From Polaribacter sp. MED152 (GTDB lineage Bacteria; Bacteroidota; Bacteroidia; Flavobacteriales; Flavobacteriaceae), in assembly GCF_000152945.2 (NCBI RefSeq), contig NC_020830.1, positions 558,001-622,000 on the forward strand: a stretch of DNA of 64,000 nucleotides, written 5' to 3'. The notes below the pieces were generated by a model, which was not told the origin of the DNA, made no database searches, and worked only from the letters and a program-made list of their open reading frames with translations. Shown here in pieces: positions 16,599 to 25,108 of the stretch (position 1 is the first letter of the stretch; each line of letters opens with the position of its first letter). Position numbers and translations under genes: made by a program.

Positions 16599-19058
16599 TT
16601 GACAAAAAAAATTATCCTCCTTCTTTGCTTATTTTTATCGGCAAACCAGTTATTTGCACAAGCTAAATCGAGTGCAGATGAAATTAAAATAACTGGTAAA
16701 GTAATTGAGGCTGGTTCTAATATGGCTTTAGAATACGCTACTATTGTTTTAAAAAACACAAAAACCAATGCCATTTCTGGAGGAATTACAGACATGGAGG
16801 GTAAATTCAGTATTTCTGCTCCAAAAGCAACCTATGAAATTAGTATAAAGTTTATTTCTTTCAATTCTAAAAACTATCCTGCCAAAAACATTACCTCAGA
16901 TTTAGATTTGGGAGTGATCAAATTATCAGAAAATTCGAAATCTTTAGACGAAGTAGTTATTGTTGCCGAAAAAACAACCGTAGACATTCGTTTAGATAAA
17001 AAAGTTTTTAATATTGGTAAAGACCTATCTATTAGAGGTGGTAATGCTAGTGATGTGTTAGGGAACGTACCCTCAGTACAAGTAGATGTAGAAGGTACAG
17101 TGAGTTTAAGAGGTAATGAGAACGTAACTATTTTAATTGATGGTAGACCAAGTGCACTAGTTGGTTTAAATGGTGCTGAGGCCTTAAGACAAATTCCTGC
17201 TGAGGCTATAGAAAAGGTAGAAGTTATTACTTCTCCATCTGCCAGATATGATGCAGAAGGTACAGCTGGTATTTTAAATATTATTCTTAGAAAAAATAAA
17301 TTAACGGGGTTTAATGGCTCTCTTCAATTAGATTTAGGATATCCTGAAAGATTGGGTGCTGCCTTTAATGCAAACTGGAGAACAGAAAAATGGAACTTAT
17401 TTACCAATACAGGTTTTAGGTATAATGAAACTCCAGGTAATTCTTTAAGTGAATCTAACTTTTTATCTTCTACAGCTCAAAATGCAAGAGTTATAGAACA
17501 AAGAAATTTTGGTAGACTAGGTAGATCATTATTCACAAGTTTCGGAGCTGAATATTATTTAACCAAAAGTTCTAGTATTATTGGTAACATCGTATTTAAC
17601 AGTGGTAATGATGATGATGTAAATACCAACGATATTCAAAGATATGATGCAAATGGTGGTTTAAATGAAGCTACATTTAGAACAGAAAGTGAAGGTGAAG
17701 ACGAGCAGAGAATACAGTATACTTTAGATTACGTAAATAATTTTGATCAAAAAGGTAGAAAATTATCTGTGAACCTACAGTATTCTACAGAAATGGAAGA
17801 TATTTTAAATAATATTACTGAGGTAGATACGCAAATCAATGAATTGAATGATTTAGAACAAGTAATTGAAGATCAAGATGAAAATAGAGCTTTATTACAA
17901 ATAGATTATGTACATCCTGTAGGTGAAAACATTCAGTATGAAGCTGGTTATAGAGGTAACTATAGAGATATTTTCAACAGCTTTTATTTAGCAGAAAGAC
18001 AAGTTTTTCCTGATGGGCCATTAGTGCCAGATACAGGACTAAACAATTCTTTCAATTACGAAGAATTTGTGAATGCAGCCTATTTTCAATATGGTCAAAA
18101 ATTCAATAACATTTCTTTACTAGCAGGTTTACGTTATGAGTATACCTCTATAGAAATCGAGCAACAAACAGCTACAACAGTAGATTCTAGAAGTTATGGT
18201 AATCTTTTTCCAACCGTCAATTTAGGATATGAGTTTAAAGACGGAGAAAATATTACAATAGGTTATAACCGAAGAATAAGAAGACCAAGAGGACGAAACT
18301 TAAATCCTTTTCCTAGTAGATCTAGTGAAGCTAACATTTACACAGGTAATGTTGAGTTAAACCCAGTAATTACGGATGCTGTAGATATTGGATACTTAAA
18401 AAGATGGGAGAAATTTACCTTAAGTACTTCATTATATTACAATATTAGTAACGATAATTGGGAAAGAATACAAGAAGATACAGGTGAAGTTACAGATAAT
18501 GGAGATCCTATTACAAGAAGGTTCCCTATTAACTTATCTACCTCAGAAAGAGTAGGTTTTGAGTTTACCTTGAACTACAGACCATTTAAAATATGGAATA
18601 TTAATAGTGATTTTAACTTATATCAAGTTACAACAGATGGTGATTATACCAATCCAACTACTAATGTTACTCAAAGTTTCGATTTCGAAAACACTTCTTA
18701 CTTTATAAGATTGAATCAAAAAATTACTCTAGGTAAAACAGACTTACAAATTAACTCTAATTATAGAGGACCGTCTCAAAATGCACAAACAGAAAGTCAG
18801 GGTGTATTTAGCATGAACATTGCTGCAAGTAGAGATTTCTTTGATGAAAAAGCTTCTTTAAGTGTTAACTTTAGCGATGTTTTTAACAGCAGAATTAGTA
18901 GAAGAACAACAAACATTCCTGGATTCTTAGATCAGTATTCAGAGTTTCAATGGAGAGAGCCACAATTTAGAGTAAGCTTGGTATATAGATTCAACCAAAA
19001 GAAGAAAAGATTTGGCAGAGATAGAGAAGATAATGGTGGAGATGATTTTGAAGAATAG
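16599..19058 (+). CDS. Outer-membrane beta-barrel receptor with carboxypeptidase-regulatory-like domain (TonB-dependent-receptor type)
   Basis: 819 residues. Signal peptide (KKIILLLCLFLSANQLFAQ), CarboxypepD_reg-like Ig fold at about 28-110 (ITGKVIEAGSN), plug-like domain at about 112-232 (VLGNVPSVQVDVEGTVSLRG; ARYDAEGTAGILNIILRK), then a C-terminal barrel with alternating aromatic strands ending in VSLVYRFNQ. It is of the outer-membrane beta-barrel (OMP_b-brl_3) group rather than SusC, and no SusD gene is adjacent. The start is TTG: the signal peptide follows it at once and no ATG precedes it in frame. The last 20 residues are highly charged. Ligand unknown. Confidence 0.88.
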   Translation: MTKKIILLLCLFLSANQLFAQAKSSADEIKITGKVIEAGSNMALEYATIVLKNTKTNAISGGITDMEGKFSISAPKATYEISIKFISFNSKNYPAKNITSDLDLGVIKLSENSKSLDEVVIVAEKTTVDIRLDKKVFNIGKDLSIRGGNASDVLGNVPSVQVDVEGTVSLRGNENVTILIDGRPSALVGLNGAEALRQIPAEAIEKVEVITSPSARYDAEGTAGILNIILRKNKLTGFNGSLQLDLGYPERLGAAFNANWRTEKWNLFTNTGFRYNETPGNSLSESNFLSSTAQNARVIEQRNFGRLGRSLFTSFGAEYYLTKSSSIIGNIVFNSGNDDDVNTNDIQRYDANGGLNEATFRTESEGEDEQRIQYTLDYVNNFDQKGRKLSVNLQYSTEMEDILNNITEVDTQINELNDLEQVIEDQDENRALLQIDYVHPVGENIQYEAGYRGNYRDIFNSFYLAERQVFPDGPLVPDTGLNNSFNYEEFVNAAYFQYGQKFNNISLLAGLRYEYTSIEIEQQTATTVDSRSYGNLFPTVNLGYEFKDGENITIGYNRRIRRPRGRNLNPFPSRSSEANIYTGNVELNPVITDAVDIGYLKRWEKFTLSTSLYYNISNDNWERIQEDTGEVTDNGDPITRRFPINLSTSERVGFEFTLNYRPFKIWNINSDFNLYQVTTDGDYTNPTTNVTQSFDFENTSYFIRLNQKITLGKTDLQINSNYRGPSQNAQTESQGVFSMNIAASRDFFDEKASLSVNFSDVFNSRISRRTTNIPGFLDQYSEFQWREPQFRVSLVYRFNQKKKRFGRDREDNGGDDFEE

Positions 19059-19083
19059 CAAAATCAATAGTATAAAAAACAAA

Positions 19084-19116
19084 AAACTCGTTCATAAAAT
19101 GAACGAGTTTTTTTTT
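19084..19116 (+). terminator. Intrinsic terminator after the receptor gene
   Basis: Perfect 11-base arms 19084-19094 and 19100-19110 (core ACTCGTTCA/TGAACGAGT) with a TAAAA loop, followed by a run of Ts. The A-run upstream means it could also stop minus-strand transcription from the small gene at 19137. Confidence 0.88.
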
Positions 19117-19136
19117 ATATTAAAAGCTAAAAACGA

Positions 19137-19310
19137 CTACTTACCTTCAGCAGCTTTCTTAGCATCTCTTTTTAATTTAAAATTCTCCCAAATTGTTCCT
19201 CCAATCCAGTAAGGAACTACAAATGTTAATAAGAAAATTAACAACCAAAAACCGGCTGTAAAAATAAACATGAATAAAACTAAACCTGAAAATTCTGAAA
19301 AATCTAACAT
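19137..19310 (-). CDS. Small hypothetical membrane protein (57 residues)
   Basis: ATG at 19310 to TAG at 19137, 57 codons. It begins MLDFSEFSGLVLF, has one long hydrophobic stretch (about 9-37, including AGFWLLIFLLTFVVPYW) and a basic tail with RDAKKAAEGK. The frame is intact, begins with ATG and ends just short of the terminator shared with the receptor gene, which argues that it is real. I recognise no family. It is flanked convergently by the receptor gene and divergently by fumC. Confidence 0.65.
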   Translation of the reverse strand: MLDFSEFSGLVLFMFIFTAGFWLLIFLLTFVVPYWIGGTIWENFKLKRDAKKAAEGK

Positions 19311-19433
19311 TTATTGGTAATTATATTTATATACATGCAAAAATAACAGATTTTTTTAAAAGTACACAATTAAAATTAAAGTTTTTGTGCCTATTTACCC
19401 TTGTTAATATTAAAATATTTGAGCGATATTATT

Positions 19434-19441
19434 TAAATTTG
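19434..19441 (+). promoter_or_regulatory. Candidate -7 box of fumC
   Basis: TAAATTTG matches TAnnTTTG exactly, 24 bases before the fumC ATG. No -33 box stands at the right distance. Confidence 0.4.
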
Positions 19442-19465
19442 TTATCCTAAAATATAAAGTACATC

Positions 19466-20866
19466 ATGACAAAGTTTAGAGTAGAAAAAGATACCATGGG
19501 TAATGTAAATGTTCCTGCCGATAAATATTGGGGAGCACAAACAGAACGTTCTAGAAACAATTTTAAAATAGGTGCACCAGCTTCTATGCCATTAGAAGTT
19601 GTGTATGGTTTTGCTTATTTAAAAAAGGCGGCTGCATTTACCAATGCTGAATTAGGTGTTTTATCTGAAGAGAAAAGAGATTTAATAGCACAAGTATGTG
19701 ATGAAATTTTAGACGGAAAGCATGATGACCAATTTCCTCTAGTAATTTGGCAAACAGGTTCTGGAACGCAATCTAACATGAATGTGAATGAAGTTATTGC
19801 CAACAGAGCTCACGAAATTTCAGGTAAAGTTATTGGTGAAGGTGATAAAACCATTCAGCCAAATGATGATGTAAACAAATCACAATCTTCTAACGATACT
19901 TTTCCTACAGGCATGCACATTGCTGCTTACAAGAAAATTGTAGAAAATACCATTCCTGGTTTAGAACAGTTAAGAGATACGTTACAAGCCAAAGCAGAAG
20001 CATTTAGCGATGTTGTTAAAATTGGTAGAACGCATTTAATGGATGCTACTCCACTTACTTTGGGTCAAGAATTTTCTGGTTATGTAGCGCAGTTAAACTT
20101 TGGATTAAAAGCTTTAAGAAATACATTAGAACATTTATCGCAATTAGCATTAGGAGGTACTGCAGTAGGTACAGGTTTAAATACACCTAAAGGCTATGAT
20201 GTTTTAGTGGCAAAATACATTGCAGAATTTACAGAATTACCATTTGTAACTGCAGAAAATAAATTTGAGGCATTGGCTGCACACGATGCTTTAGTAGAAA
20301 CGCATGGTGCTTTAAAGCAAATTGCGGTTTCTTTAAATAAAATTGCTAACGATATTCGTTTGATGGCTTCAGGACCAAGATCTGGAATTGGAGAAATTAT
20401 CATACCTGCAAATGAACCAGGTTCATCTATTATGCCAGGTAAAGTAAACCCAACACAATGTGAAGCCTTAACAATGGTTTGTGCTCAAGTAATGGGTAAT
20501 GATGTTGCTGTAACTATTGGTGGTACTCAAGGACATTATGAACTGAATGTATTTAAACCAATGATGGCTGCAAATGTTTTACAATCTGCACAATTAATTG
20601 GTGATGCTTGTGTATCTTTTGATGAAAACTGTGCTGCAGGTATAGAACCAAATCATTCTAGAATTGAAGAATTAGTAAACAATTCATTAATGTTGGTTAC
20701 TGCTTTAAATACCAAAATAGGCTATTATAAAGCTGCAGAAATTGCAAATACTGCTCACGATAACGGAACAACTCTTAAAGAAGAAGCTGTTCGTTTAGGG
20801 TATGTAACTCCAGAAGAATATGATGCTTGGGTAAAACCAGCAGAAATGACTGGAAGCTTAAAATAA
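19466..20866 (+). CDS. fumC: Class II fumarate hydratase
   Basis: Interconverts fumarate and malate in the citric acid cycle without an iron-sulfur cluster. The superfamily signature [13 protein letters not shown] is at about 317-329; [14 protein letters not shown] (about 96-109) and [16 protein letters not shown] (about 187-202) complete the active site. 466 residues, full length. A promoter box lies upstream and a terminator follows, so it is monocistronic. Class II enzymes are stable to oxygen, in keeping with an aerobic marine bacterium. Confidence 0.97.
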   Translation: MTKFRVEKDTMGNVNVPADKYWGAQTERSRNNFKIGAPASMPLEVVYGFAYLKKAAAFTNAELGVLSEEKRDLIAQVCDEILDGKHDDQFPLVIWQTGSGTQSNMNVNEVIANRAHEISGKVIGEGDKTIQPNDDVNKSQSSNDTFPTGMHIAAYKKIVENTIPGLEQLRDTLQAKAEAFSDVVKIGRTHLMDATPLTLGQEFSGYVAQLNFGLKALRNTLEHLSQLALGGTAVGTGLNTPKGYDVLVAKYIAEFTELPFVTAENKFEALAAHDALVETHGALKQIAVSLNKIANDIRLMASGPRSGIGEIIIPANEPGSSIMPGKVNPTQCEALTMVCAQVMGNDVAVTIGGTQGHYELNVFKPMMAANVLQSAQLIGDACVSFDENCAAGIEPNHSRIEELVNNSLMLVTALNTKIGYYKAAEIANTAHDNGTTLKEEAVRLGYVTPEEYDAWVKPAEMTGSLK

Positions 20867-20883
20867 TTAATACAACTACTAAA

Positions 20884-20909
20884 AAAACCGAAGCTTTGAC
20901 TTCGGTTTT
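20884..20909. terminator. Bidirectional intrinsic terminator after fumC
   Basis: Ten-base arms 20884-20893 and 20900-20909 (core ACCGAAG/CTTCGGT), loop CTTTGA, T-run downstream and A-run upstream. It serves fumC and the convergent HU-HIG gene. Confidence 0.9.
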
Positions 20910-20933
20910 TTTTATTTCTATAAATGCTAGTAC

Positions 20934-21326
20934 CTATCTTCTACCCTCTTTATAAACGGTAATGCCTCCCTTTAATTTTCTTTTCATTTTAACCGAAGGC
21001 TGAAAGTTTACATGAAACTTTTTAATGTTTCTTTTAACAGTTAAGGCTTCAGGTGATTCCTCTGCTTTGCCACTAAAACCCATTTTAAATTTACCAACAT
21101 CACCTAAATCAACTATTTTACCATCACTTAAATAAAAATCGAGCTTTTTACCTAGTGCTATTAAAACCGCTTTTACATCTACACTATGTAAGGTGCACTC
21201 ATTACTTATGCTTTCGCTTAACGTATCTAAATCTATAGTACCTGTATTGATGGCTTGTAAAATATAGTTAGGTGTATTCTCTGAGATACTATTATTTCTT
21301 TTGGTAATTCTGTAACGTAAAGACAT
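20934..21326 (-). CDS. HU-HIG family DNA-binding protein
   Basis: 130-residue Bacteroidota-specific member of the HU/IHF superfamily. The HU-like core (about 25-95) includes VKAVLIALGKKLDFYLSDG and the G-rich GDVGKFKMGFSGK segment. The C-terminus is basic (KMKRKLKGGITVYKEGRR) and should contact DNA. Such proteins bind DNA with little specificity and shape the nucleoid. It is monocistronic. Two tandem palindromes lie 90-120 bases upstream of the start, outside the coding region. Confidence 0.8.
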   Translation of the reverse strand: MSLRYRITKRNNSISENTPNYILQAINTGTIDLDTLSESISNECTLHSVDVKAVLIALGKKLDFYLSDGKIVDLGDVGKFKMGFSGKAEESPEALTVKRNIKKFHVNFQPSVKMKRKLKGGITVYKEGRR

Positions 21327-21617
21327 TTGCTAAGGTTTTAATCTAAAGTTTATAAGAAATTGTTTCATTCCTCCTCAGCAAAATACAAAAAATACTACAT
21401 TATTTTATAAAATATACTAGTATATTTTGTAATTTATACTAGTATATTTTTAAAAAAGGTCTAAAGCTTTATAAAAATACTTTCGCATCTATGTTATAGA
21501 AGAAACTAAGCTTTACAATGATATCAACTAAACTATTGAATTAAGAAAGCAGTACTTAATAATTACTTTCTTTTTTAAAATTCAATATTCTAAATTTAGG
21601 ATTTGTAATTCCACAAA
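21327..21617. other. Intergenic stretch between HU-HIG gene and typA terminator
   Basis: About 290 bases with no credible gene. It contains the tandem TATACTAGTATA palindromes (separate entry) and a weak bulged hairpin near 21543-21573 followed by Ts. A 12-codon minus-strand frame at 21330-21368 begins one base after a GAGGAGG; I do not annotate it as a gene. Transcripts of HU-HIG lead away to the left and typA ends at the right edge, so this is largely upstream regulatory DNA of the HU-HIG gene. Confidence 0.6.
21409..21446. promoter_or_regulatory. Tandem palindromic sites TATACTAGTATA (candidate double operator)
   Basis: Two copies of TATACTAGTATA at 21413-21424 and 21435-21446. The first is the core of a perfect 20-base palindrome, AAAATATACTAGTATATTTT (21409-21428). 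Centres are exactly 22 bases apart, about two helical turns, so two dimers would sit on the same DNA face. The nearest gene in the right direction is the HU-HIG gene, 83 bases away. I do not recognise the cognate regulator. Confidence 0.55.
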
Positions 21618-21646
21618 AAAAGCCCAAAAACAAATCTTGGGCTTTT
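21618..21646 (-). terminator. Intrinsic terminator of typA
   Basis: Ten-base arms 21618-21627 and 21637-21646 (core AGCCCAA/TTGGGCT). On the minus strand the hairpin follows the typA stop by about 22 bases and is followed by a T-run. Confidence 0.88.
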
Positions 21647-21668
21647 CATATTTTATATAACAATTAGA

Positions 21669-23441
21669 CTATGGTCTAAATTCAATTTTACGCATACGTA
21701 AACTTTCTGGAGTTACTTCTAAATATTCATCTCCTTTAATATACTCCATACATTCTTCTAAAGAGAAATCTGTTTTAGGAGCAATCTTAACACTATCATC
21801 TGTTCCAGAAGAACGAACGTTTGTTAATTTTTTACCTTTAATTAAGTTTACACCCATGTCTGTATCCTTACTGTTCTCACCTACAACTTGTCCAATGTAA
21901 ATTTCTTCATTAGGATCGATAAAGAAACGTCCTCTATCTTGTAAACGATCAATAGCATAAGCAGTTGCTTTACCTGCTGCAGAAGAAACAATAGCACCTT
22001 TAATATCTTCTGAAAACTCACCTTTATAAGGACCATATTCCGAAAAACGGTGGTTGATAATTGCTTGACCAGCTGTTGCAGTTAATATCTTATTACGTAA
22101 ACCAATTAATCCTCTAGATGGAATGGTAAATTCTAAGTGTTGTAAATCACCTTTTGGTTCCATTACTAATAAGTCTCCTTTTCTTAAAGAAACTAAGTTA
22201 ATGGCTTTAGAAGCTACATCTTCTGGAACATCAATAGATAATGTTTCATAAGGTTCTGATTTTACACCATCTATTTCTTTTAAAATAACTTGTGGTCTAC
22301 CAACTTGTAACTCATACCCTTCTCTACGCATTGTTTCTATCAATACAGATAAGTGTAAAACTCCACGACCAAATACGTTAAACTTGTCTTCAGAATCAGT
22401 AGTATCTACTCTTAAAGCCAAGTTCTTTTCCATTTCTTTAAACAATCTGTCACGTAAATGACGAGAAGTAACAAATTTACCTTCTTTACCAAAGAAAGGC
22501 GAATTGTTAATGGTAAACAACATACTCATGGTAGGTTGGTCTACTTCAATTCTTGGTAATGCTTCTGGATTTTCTAAATCTGCAATAGTATCTCCAATTT
22601 CAAAACCTTCAATACCTGTAATTGCACAAATATCTCCACTTCTTACTTTAGAAGTTTTTGCTTTACCCATACCTTCAAACACATGTAATTCTTTGATTCT
22701 TACTTTTTTAGTAGAACCATCTGCTTTCATTAACATGTAATCTTTATTCTCTTCTAAATCTCCTCTAAAAACACGACCAATAGCAATTCTACCTGTAAAC
22801 GCAGAAAAGTCTAAAGACGTAATTTGCATTTGAGGAGAACCTTCTCTATAAGGTGCTTCTGGGATAGACTCAATTACAGCATCTAATAAATCGATAATGT
22901 CTTCTTTTTCATCTTTCCAGTCTGTAGACATCCATCCGTTCTTAGCAGAACCGTAAATGGTAGTAAAGTCTAACTGCTCTTCTGTTGCATCTAAAGCAAA
23001 CATTAAATCAAAAACCTTTTCATGTACTAAATCTGGTGTACAGTTTTCTTTGTCTACTTTGTTTACTACAACAATTGGTGTTAAACCTAATTCAATTGCC
23101 TTACCTAATACAAAACGAGTTTGTGGCATTGGGCCTTCAAAAGCATCAACTAATAATAAAACACCATCAGCCATTTTTAATACACGCTCTACTTCACCTC
23201 CAAAATCGGCGTGACCTGGTGTATCAATTACGTTAATTTTTACACCTTTATAATTTACAGACACGTTTTTAGAAAGAATAGTAATTCCTCTTTCACGCTC
23301 TAAATCATTATTATCTAATAATAAATCAGTACGTTCTTTACGATCGTCTAAAATTTTTGCTTGGTCTATAATTTTATCTACTAACGTTGTTTTACCATGA
23401 TCAACGTGTGCAATAATTGCGATGTTTCTTATTGATTGCAT
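21669..23441 (-). CDS. typA: Ribosome-associated GTPase TypA/BipA
   Basis: Translational GTPase of the EF-G class that binds 70S ribosomes and helps assembly and stress adaptation. G1 is HVDHGKTT (11-18), G2 is around RERGITI, G3 is DTPGHADFGGEV and G4 is NKVDKE. Domain II and the EF-G C domains follow, and the TypA-specific C-terminus contains VKIAPKTDFSLEECMEYI. 590 residues, slightly under the 600-615 of many homologues but complete. It is monocistronic with its own -7 box and terminator. Confidence 0.96.
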   Translation of the reverse strand: MQSIRNIAIIAHVDHGKTTLVDKIIDQAKILDDRKERTDLLLDNNDLERERGITILSKNVSVNYKGVKINVIDTPGHADFGGEVERVLKMADGVLLLVDAFEGPMPQTRFVLGKAIELGLTPIVVVNKVDKENCTPDLVHEKVFDLMFALDATEEQLDFTTIYGSAKNGWMSTDWKDEKEDIIDLLDAVIESIPEAPYREGSPQMQITSLDFSAFTGRIAIGRVFRGDLEENKDYMLMKADGSTKKVRIKELHVFEGMGKAKTSKVRSGDICAITGIEGFEIGDTIADLENPEALPRIEVDQPTMSMLFTINNSPFFGKEGKFVTSRHLRDRLFKEMEKNLALRVDTTDSEDKFNVFGRGVLHLSVLIETMRREGYELQVGRPQVILKEIDGVKSEPYETLSIDVPEDVASKAINLVSLRKGDLLVMEPKGDLQHLEFTIPSRGLIGLRNKILTATAGQAIINHRFSEYGPYKGEFSEDIKGAIVSSAAGKATAYAIDRLQDRGRFFIDPNEEIYIGQVVGENSKDTDMGVNLIKGKKLTNVRSSGTDDSVKIAPKTDFSLEECMEYIKGDEYLEVTPESLRMRKIEFRP

Positions 23442-23463
23442 TTATACTTTCTTAAATTTCGTG

Positions 23464-23471
23464 CAAAAGTA
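23464..23471 (-). promoter_or_regulatory. Candidate -7 box of typA
   Basis: Minus-strand TACTTTTG matches TAnnTTTG exactly, 22 bases before the typA ATG. No obvious -33 partner. Confidence 0.4.
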
Positions 23472-23565
23472 GTTGTTTCTATGTGATTTACACCTTATCT
23501 AACAGATTATTTTATTGTTAAGGTTGCAAACGACTTACTTAAAGAAAGATATTAGAGAAAAGCTG

Positions 23566-23856
23566 CTAATGTTCTGATGCATCTTCTCGAAACGCAGAGG
23601 GTAAAATATCTGGAATTAATTTAATTAAAAGTGGCAAAAGAATTGCGCCTCCAGGTAATAAAAAAACTGCTAATGCTGGTATGGATTTACAAATGTCTAA
23701 AATGAGAACATATATCTTTTGGCGTTCTTCTGGCGTTAATTTGACGTGTGTAGATTTACGAATTAAAGACATTGCTTCTTTACTCTGAACGAGTTCTTGA
23801 TGCAATCGCAATTTATTTTTATGCAATAATGCCCTTATTTCTTCTGCTGTTTTCAT
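23566..23856 (-). CDS. Small LETM1-like domain protein
   Basis: 96 residues. The first half is a charged helix (TAEEIRALLHKNKLRLHQEL). The second half has a hydrophobic stretch, IPALAVFLLPGGAILLPLLI, followed by KLIPDILPSAF. This last pattern is the transmembrane and post-membrane motif of LETM1, the mitochondrial inner-membrane K+/H+ and Ca2+/H+ exchange protein, here reduced to a minimal single-span unit. It overlaps the 3' end of the proline dehydrogenase gene by 4 bases (ATGA), so it is translated with it. Its role is unknown; a membrane anchor or ion-handling partner of proline oxidation is an inference. Confidence 0.7.
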   Translation of the reverse strand: MKTAEEIRALLHKNKLRLHQELVQSKEAMSLIRKSTHVKLTPEERQKIYVLILDICKSIPALAVFLLPGGAILLPLLIKLIPDILPSAFREDASEH

Positions 23857-25019
23857 TTTAGTTTTCTACGCTCGCGTTCTGTTTGCAGTAGATTTAACTC
23901 TCTACTTGTTTGGCCAGCTACAGAAGTATTTTCTTCTGCTCTTCTAATTAAGTATGGCATAACATCTCTAACAGGCCCAAAAGGCAAATACTTAGCTACA
24001 TTGTAACCTTCTTTGGCTAAGTTGTAACTAATATTATCGCTCATACCAAATAATTGACCGAACCAAAGTCTTCTATCATTATTTCTAAGTTGATATTCCT
24101 TAGCTAAATCCATCAACAAATAAGAGCTTTCTTCATTATGCGTTCCTGCAAATAAAGCCATATGAGAATTGTCCATCATGTATTTAATGGCAGCATTAAA
24201 GTTTACGTCAGTTTCCTGTTTGTCTTTACATATAGGATCTCTATACCCCATTTCTTGGGCTCTTTTACGCTCTTTCTCCATATAAGCACCTCTTACTACC
24301 TTCATACCTATATGAAAACCTCTTGCTTTTGCTTTTGTATGTAGGGCTTGTAAATAGTGCATTCTATCATGTCTATACATTTGCAATGTATTAAATACAA
24401 TGGCTTTTTTAGTATTGTACATCTCCATTAAATCTTCAATTAGCTCATCAGCTGCATCTTGCATCCAACTTTCTTCTGCATCAATTAATAAGGGTACATC
24501 CTTTTCTAAGGCAACTTGAGCAACTTTGTGAAATCTTTTAATAACTTGAATCCACTCAATTTCTTCTTTTTCAGTAAGCTCTTTACCTTCTGATACTTTT
24601 TGATAAAGTGCAAAACGACCAAAGCCTGTTGGTTTAAAAACGGCAAACGGAATTGATTTTTTCTCTGCACAGAAATCGATAATTTTAAGAATTTTCTGCA
24701 AGGCTTCATTAAAGCTAGCTTCTTCGTCTTTACCTTCTACAGAATAATCTAATACACTATGAACATTACCATTAGTGTGCATGTTTTCAATGATAGGTAA
24801 GCAATCATCTTCTGTAACTCCTCCACAAAAATGATCAAAAACCGTAGAACGAATTAAGCCTTCTATAGGTAAATGCGCTTTTAAAGCGAAATTAGTTACA
24901 GCACTACCAATTTTAACAAGAGGCTGATTTTGTATCATTTTGAATAAATAATAAGCTCTCTCTAACTGCGAATCTGATTTTAATGCAAAAGCAACTTCTG
25001 TATCATCAAAAAGTTTCAT
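23853..25019 (-). CDS. Proline dehydrogenase
   Basis: FAD-dependent enzyme that oxidises proline to pyrroline-5-carboxylate and feeds electrons to quinones. 388 residues, corresponding to the stand-alone ProDH form without the P5C dehydrogenase half of PutA. Features include AVFKPTGFGRFALYQKV, GMKVVRGAYMEKERKRA with the KLVRGAY-like substrate motif, and YLPFGPVRDVMPYLIRRAEEN near the C-terminus, which matches the conserved YxPxG...YLxRRxxEN. It is the first gene of a two-gene operon with the LETM1-like protein. Confidence 0.92.
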   Translation of the reverse strand: MKLFDDTEVAFALKSDSQLERAYYLFKMIQNQPLVKIGSAVTNFALKAHLPIEGLIRSTVFDHFCGGVTEDDCLPIIENMHTNGNVHSVLDYSVEGKDEEASFNEALQKILKIIDFCAEKKSIPFAVFKPTGFGRFALYQKVSEGKELTEKEEIEWIQVIKRFHKVAQVALEKDVPLLIDAEESWMQDAADELIEDLMEMYNTKKAIVFNTLQMYRHDRMHYLQALHTKAKARGFHIGMKVVRGAYMEKERKRAQEMGYRDPICKDKQETDVNFNAAIKYMMDNSHMALFAGTHNEESSYLLMDLAKEYQLRNNDRRLWFGQLFGMSDNISYNLAKEGYNVAKYLPFGPVRDVMPYLIRRAEENTSVAGQTSRELNLLQTERERRKLK

Positions 25020-25039
25020 ACTATATCGATTTAGTGGTA

Positions 25040-25047
25040 CAAATATA
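25040..25047 (-). promoter_or_regulatory. Candidate -7 box of the proline dehydrogenase operon
   Basis: Minus-strand TATATTTG, an exact TAnnTTTG match, 20 bases before the ATG at 25019. The divergent aroB promoter must lie in the same 90-base interval; only an imperfect box (TTATTTTG near 25081) is visible for it. Confidence 0.45.
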
Positions 25048-25108
25048 GTGTTTGGATAGTAATTTTTATATAAATTCTAGTTATTTTGCACTTTCAATTT
25101 TACAAAAA

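Noticed and set aside
19012..19212. 66-codon open frame after the receptor gene
   Set aside because: It overlaps the receptor's 3' end, runs through the terminator hairpin and conflicts with the better-supported minus-strand small protein.
21330..21368. 12-codon minus-strand frame preceded by GAGGAGG, upstream of the HU-HIG gene
   Set aside because: The purine run ends one base before the ATG, too close to act as a ribosome-binding site, and the peptide (MKQFLINFRLKP) has no feature of a leader peptide. Conservation would be needed to take it up.
25052..25108. N-terminal extension of aroB from TTG
   Set aside because: Nineteen extra residues unlike the family's N-terminus; the ATG at 25109 fits alignment expectations.
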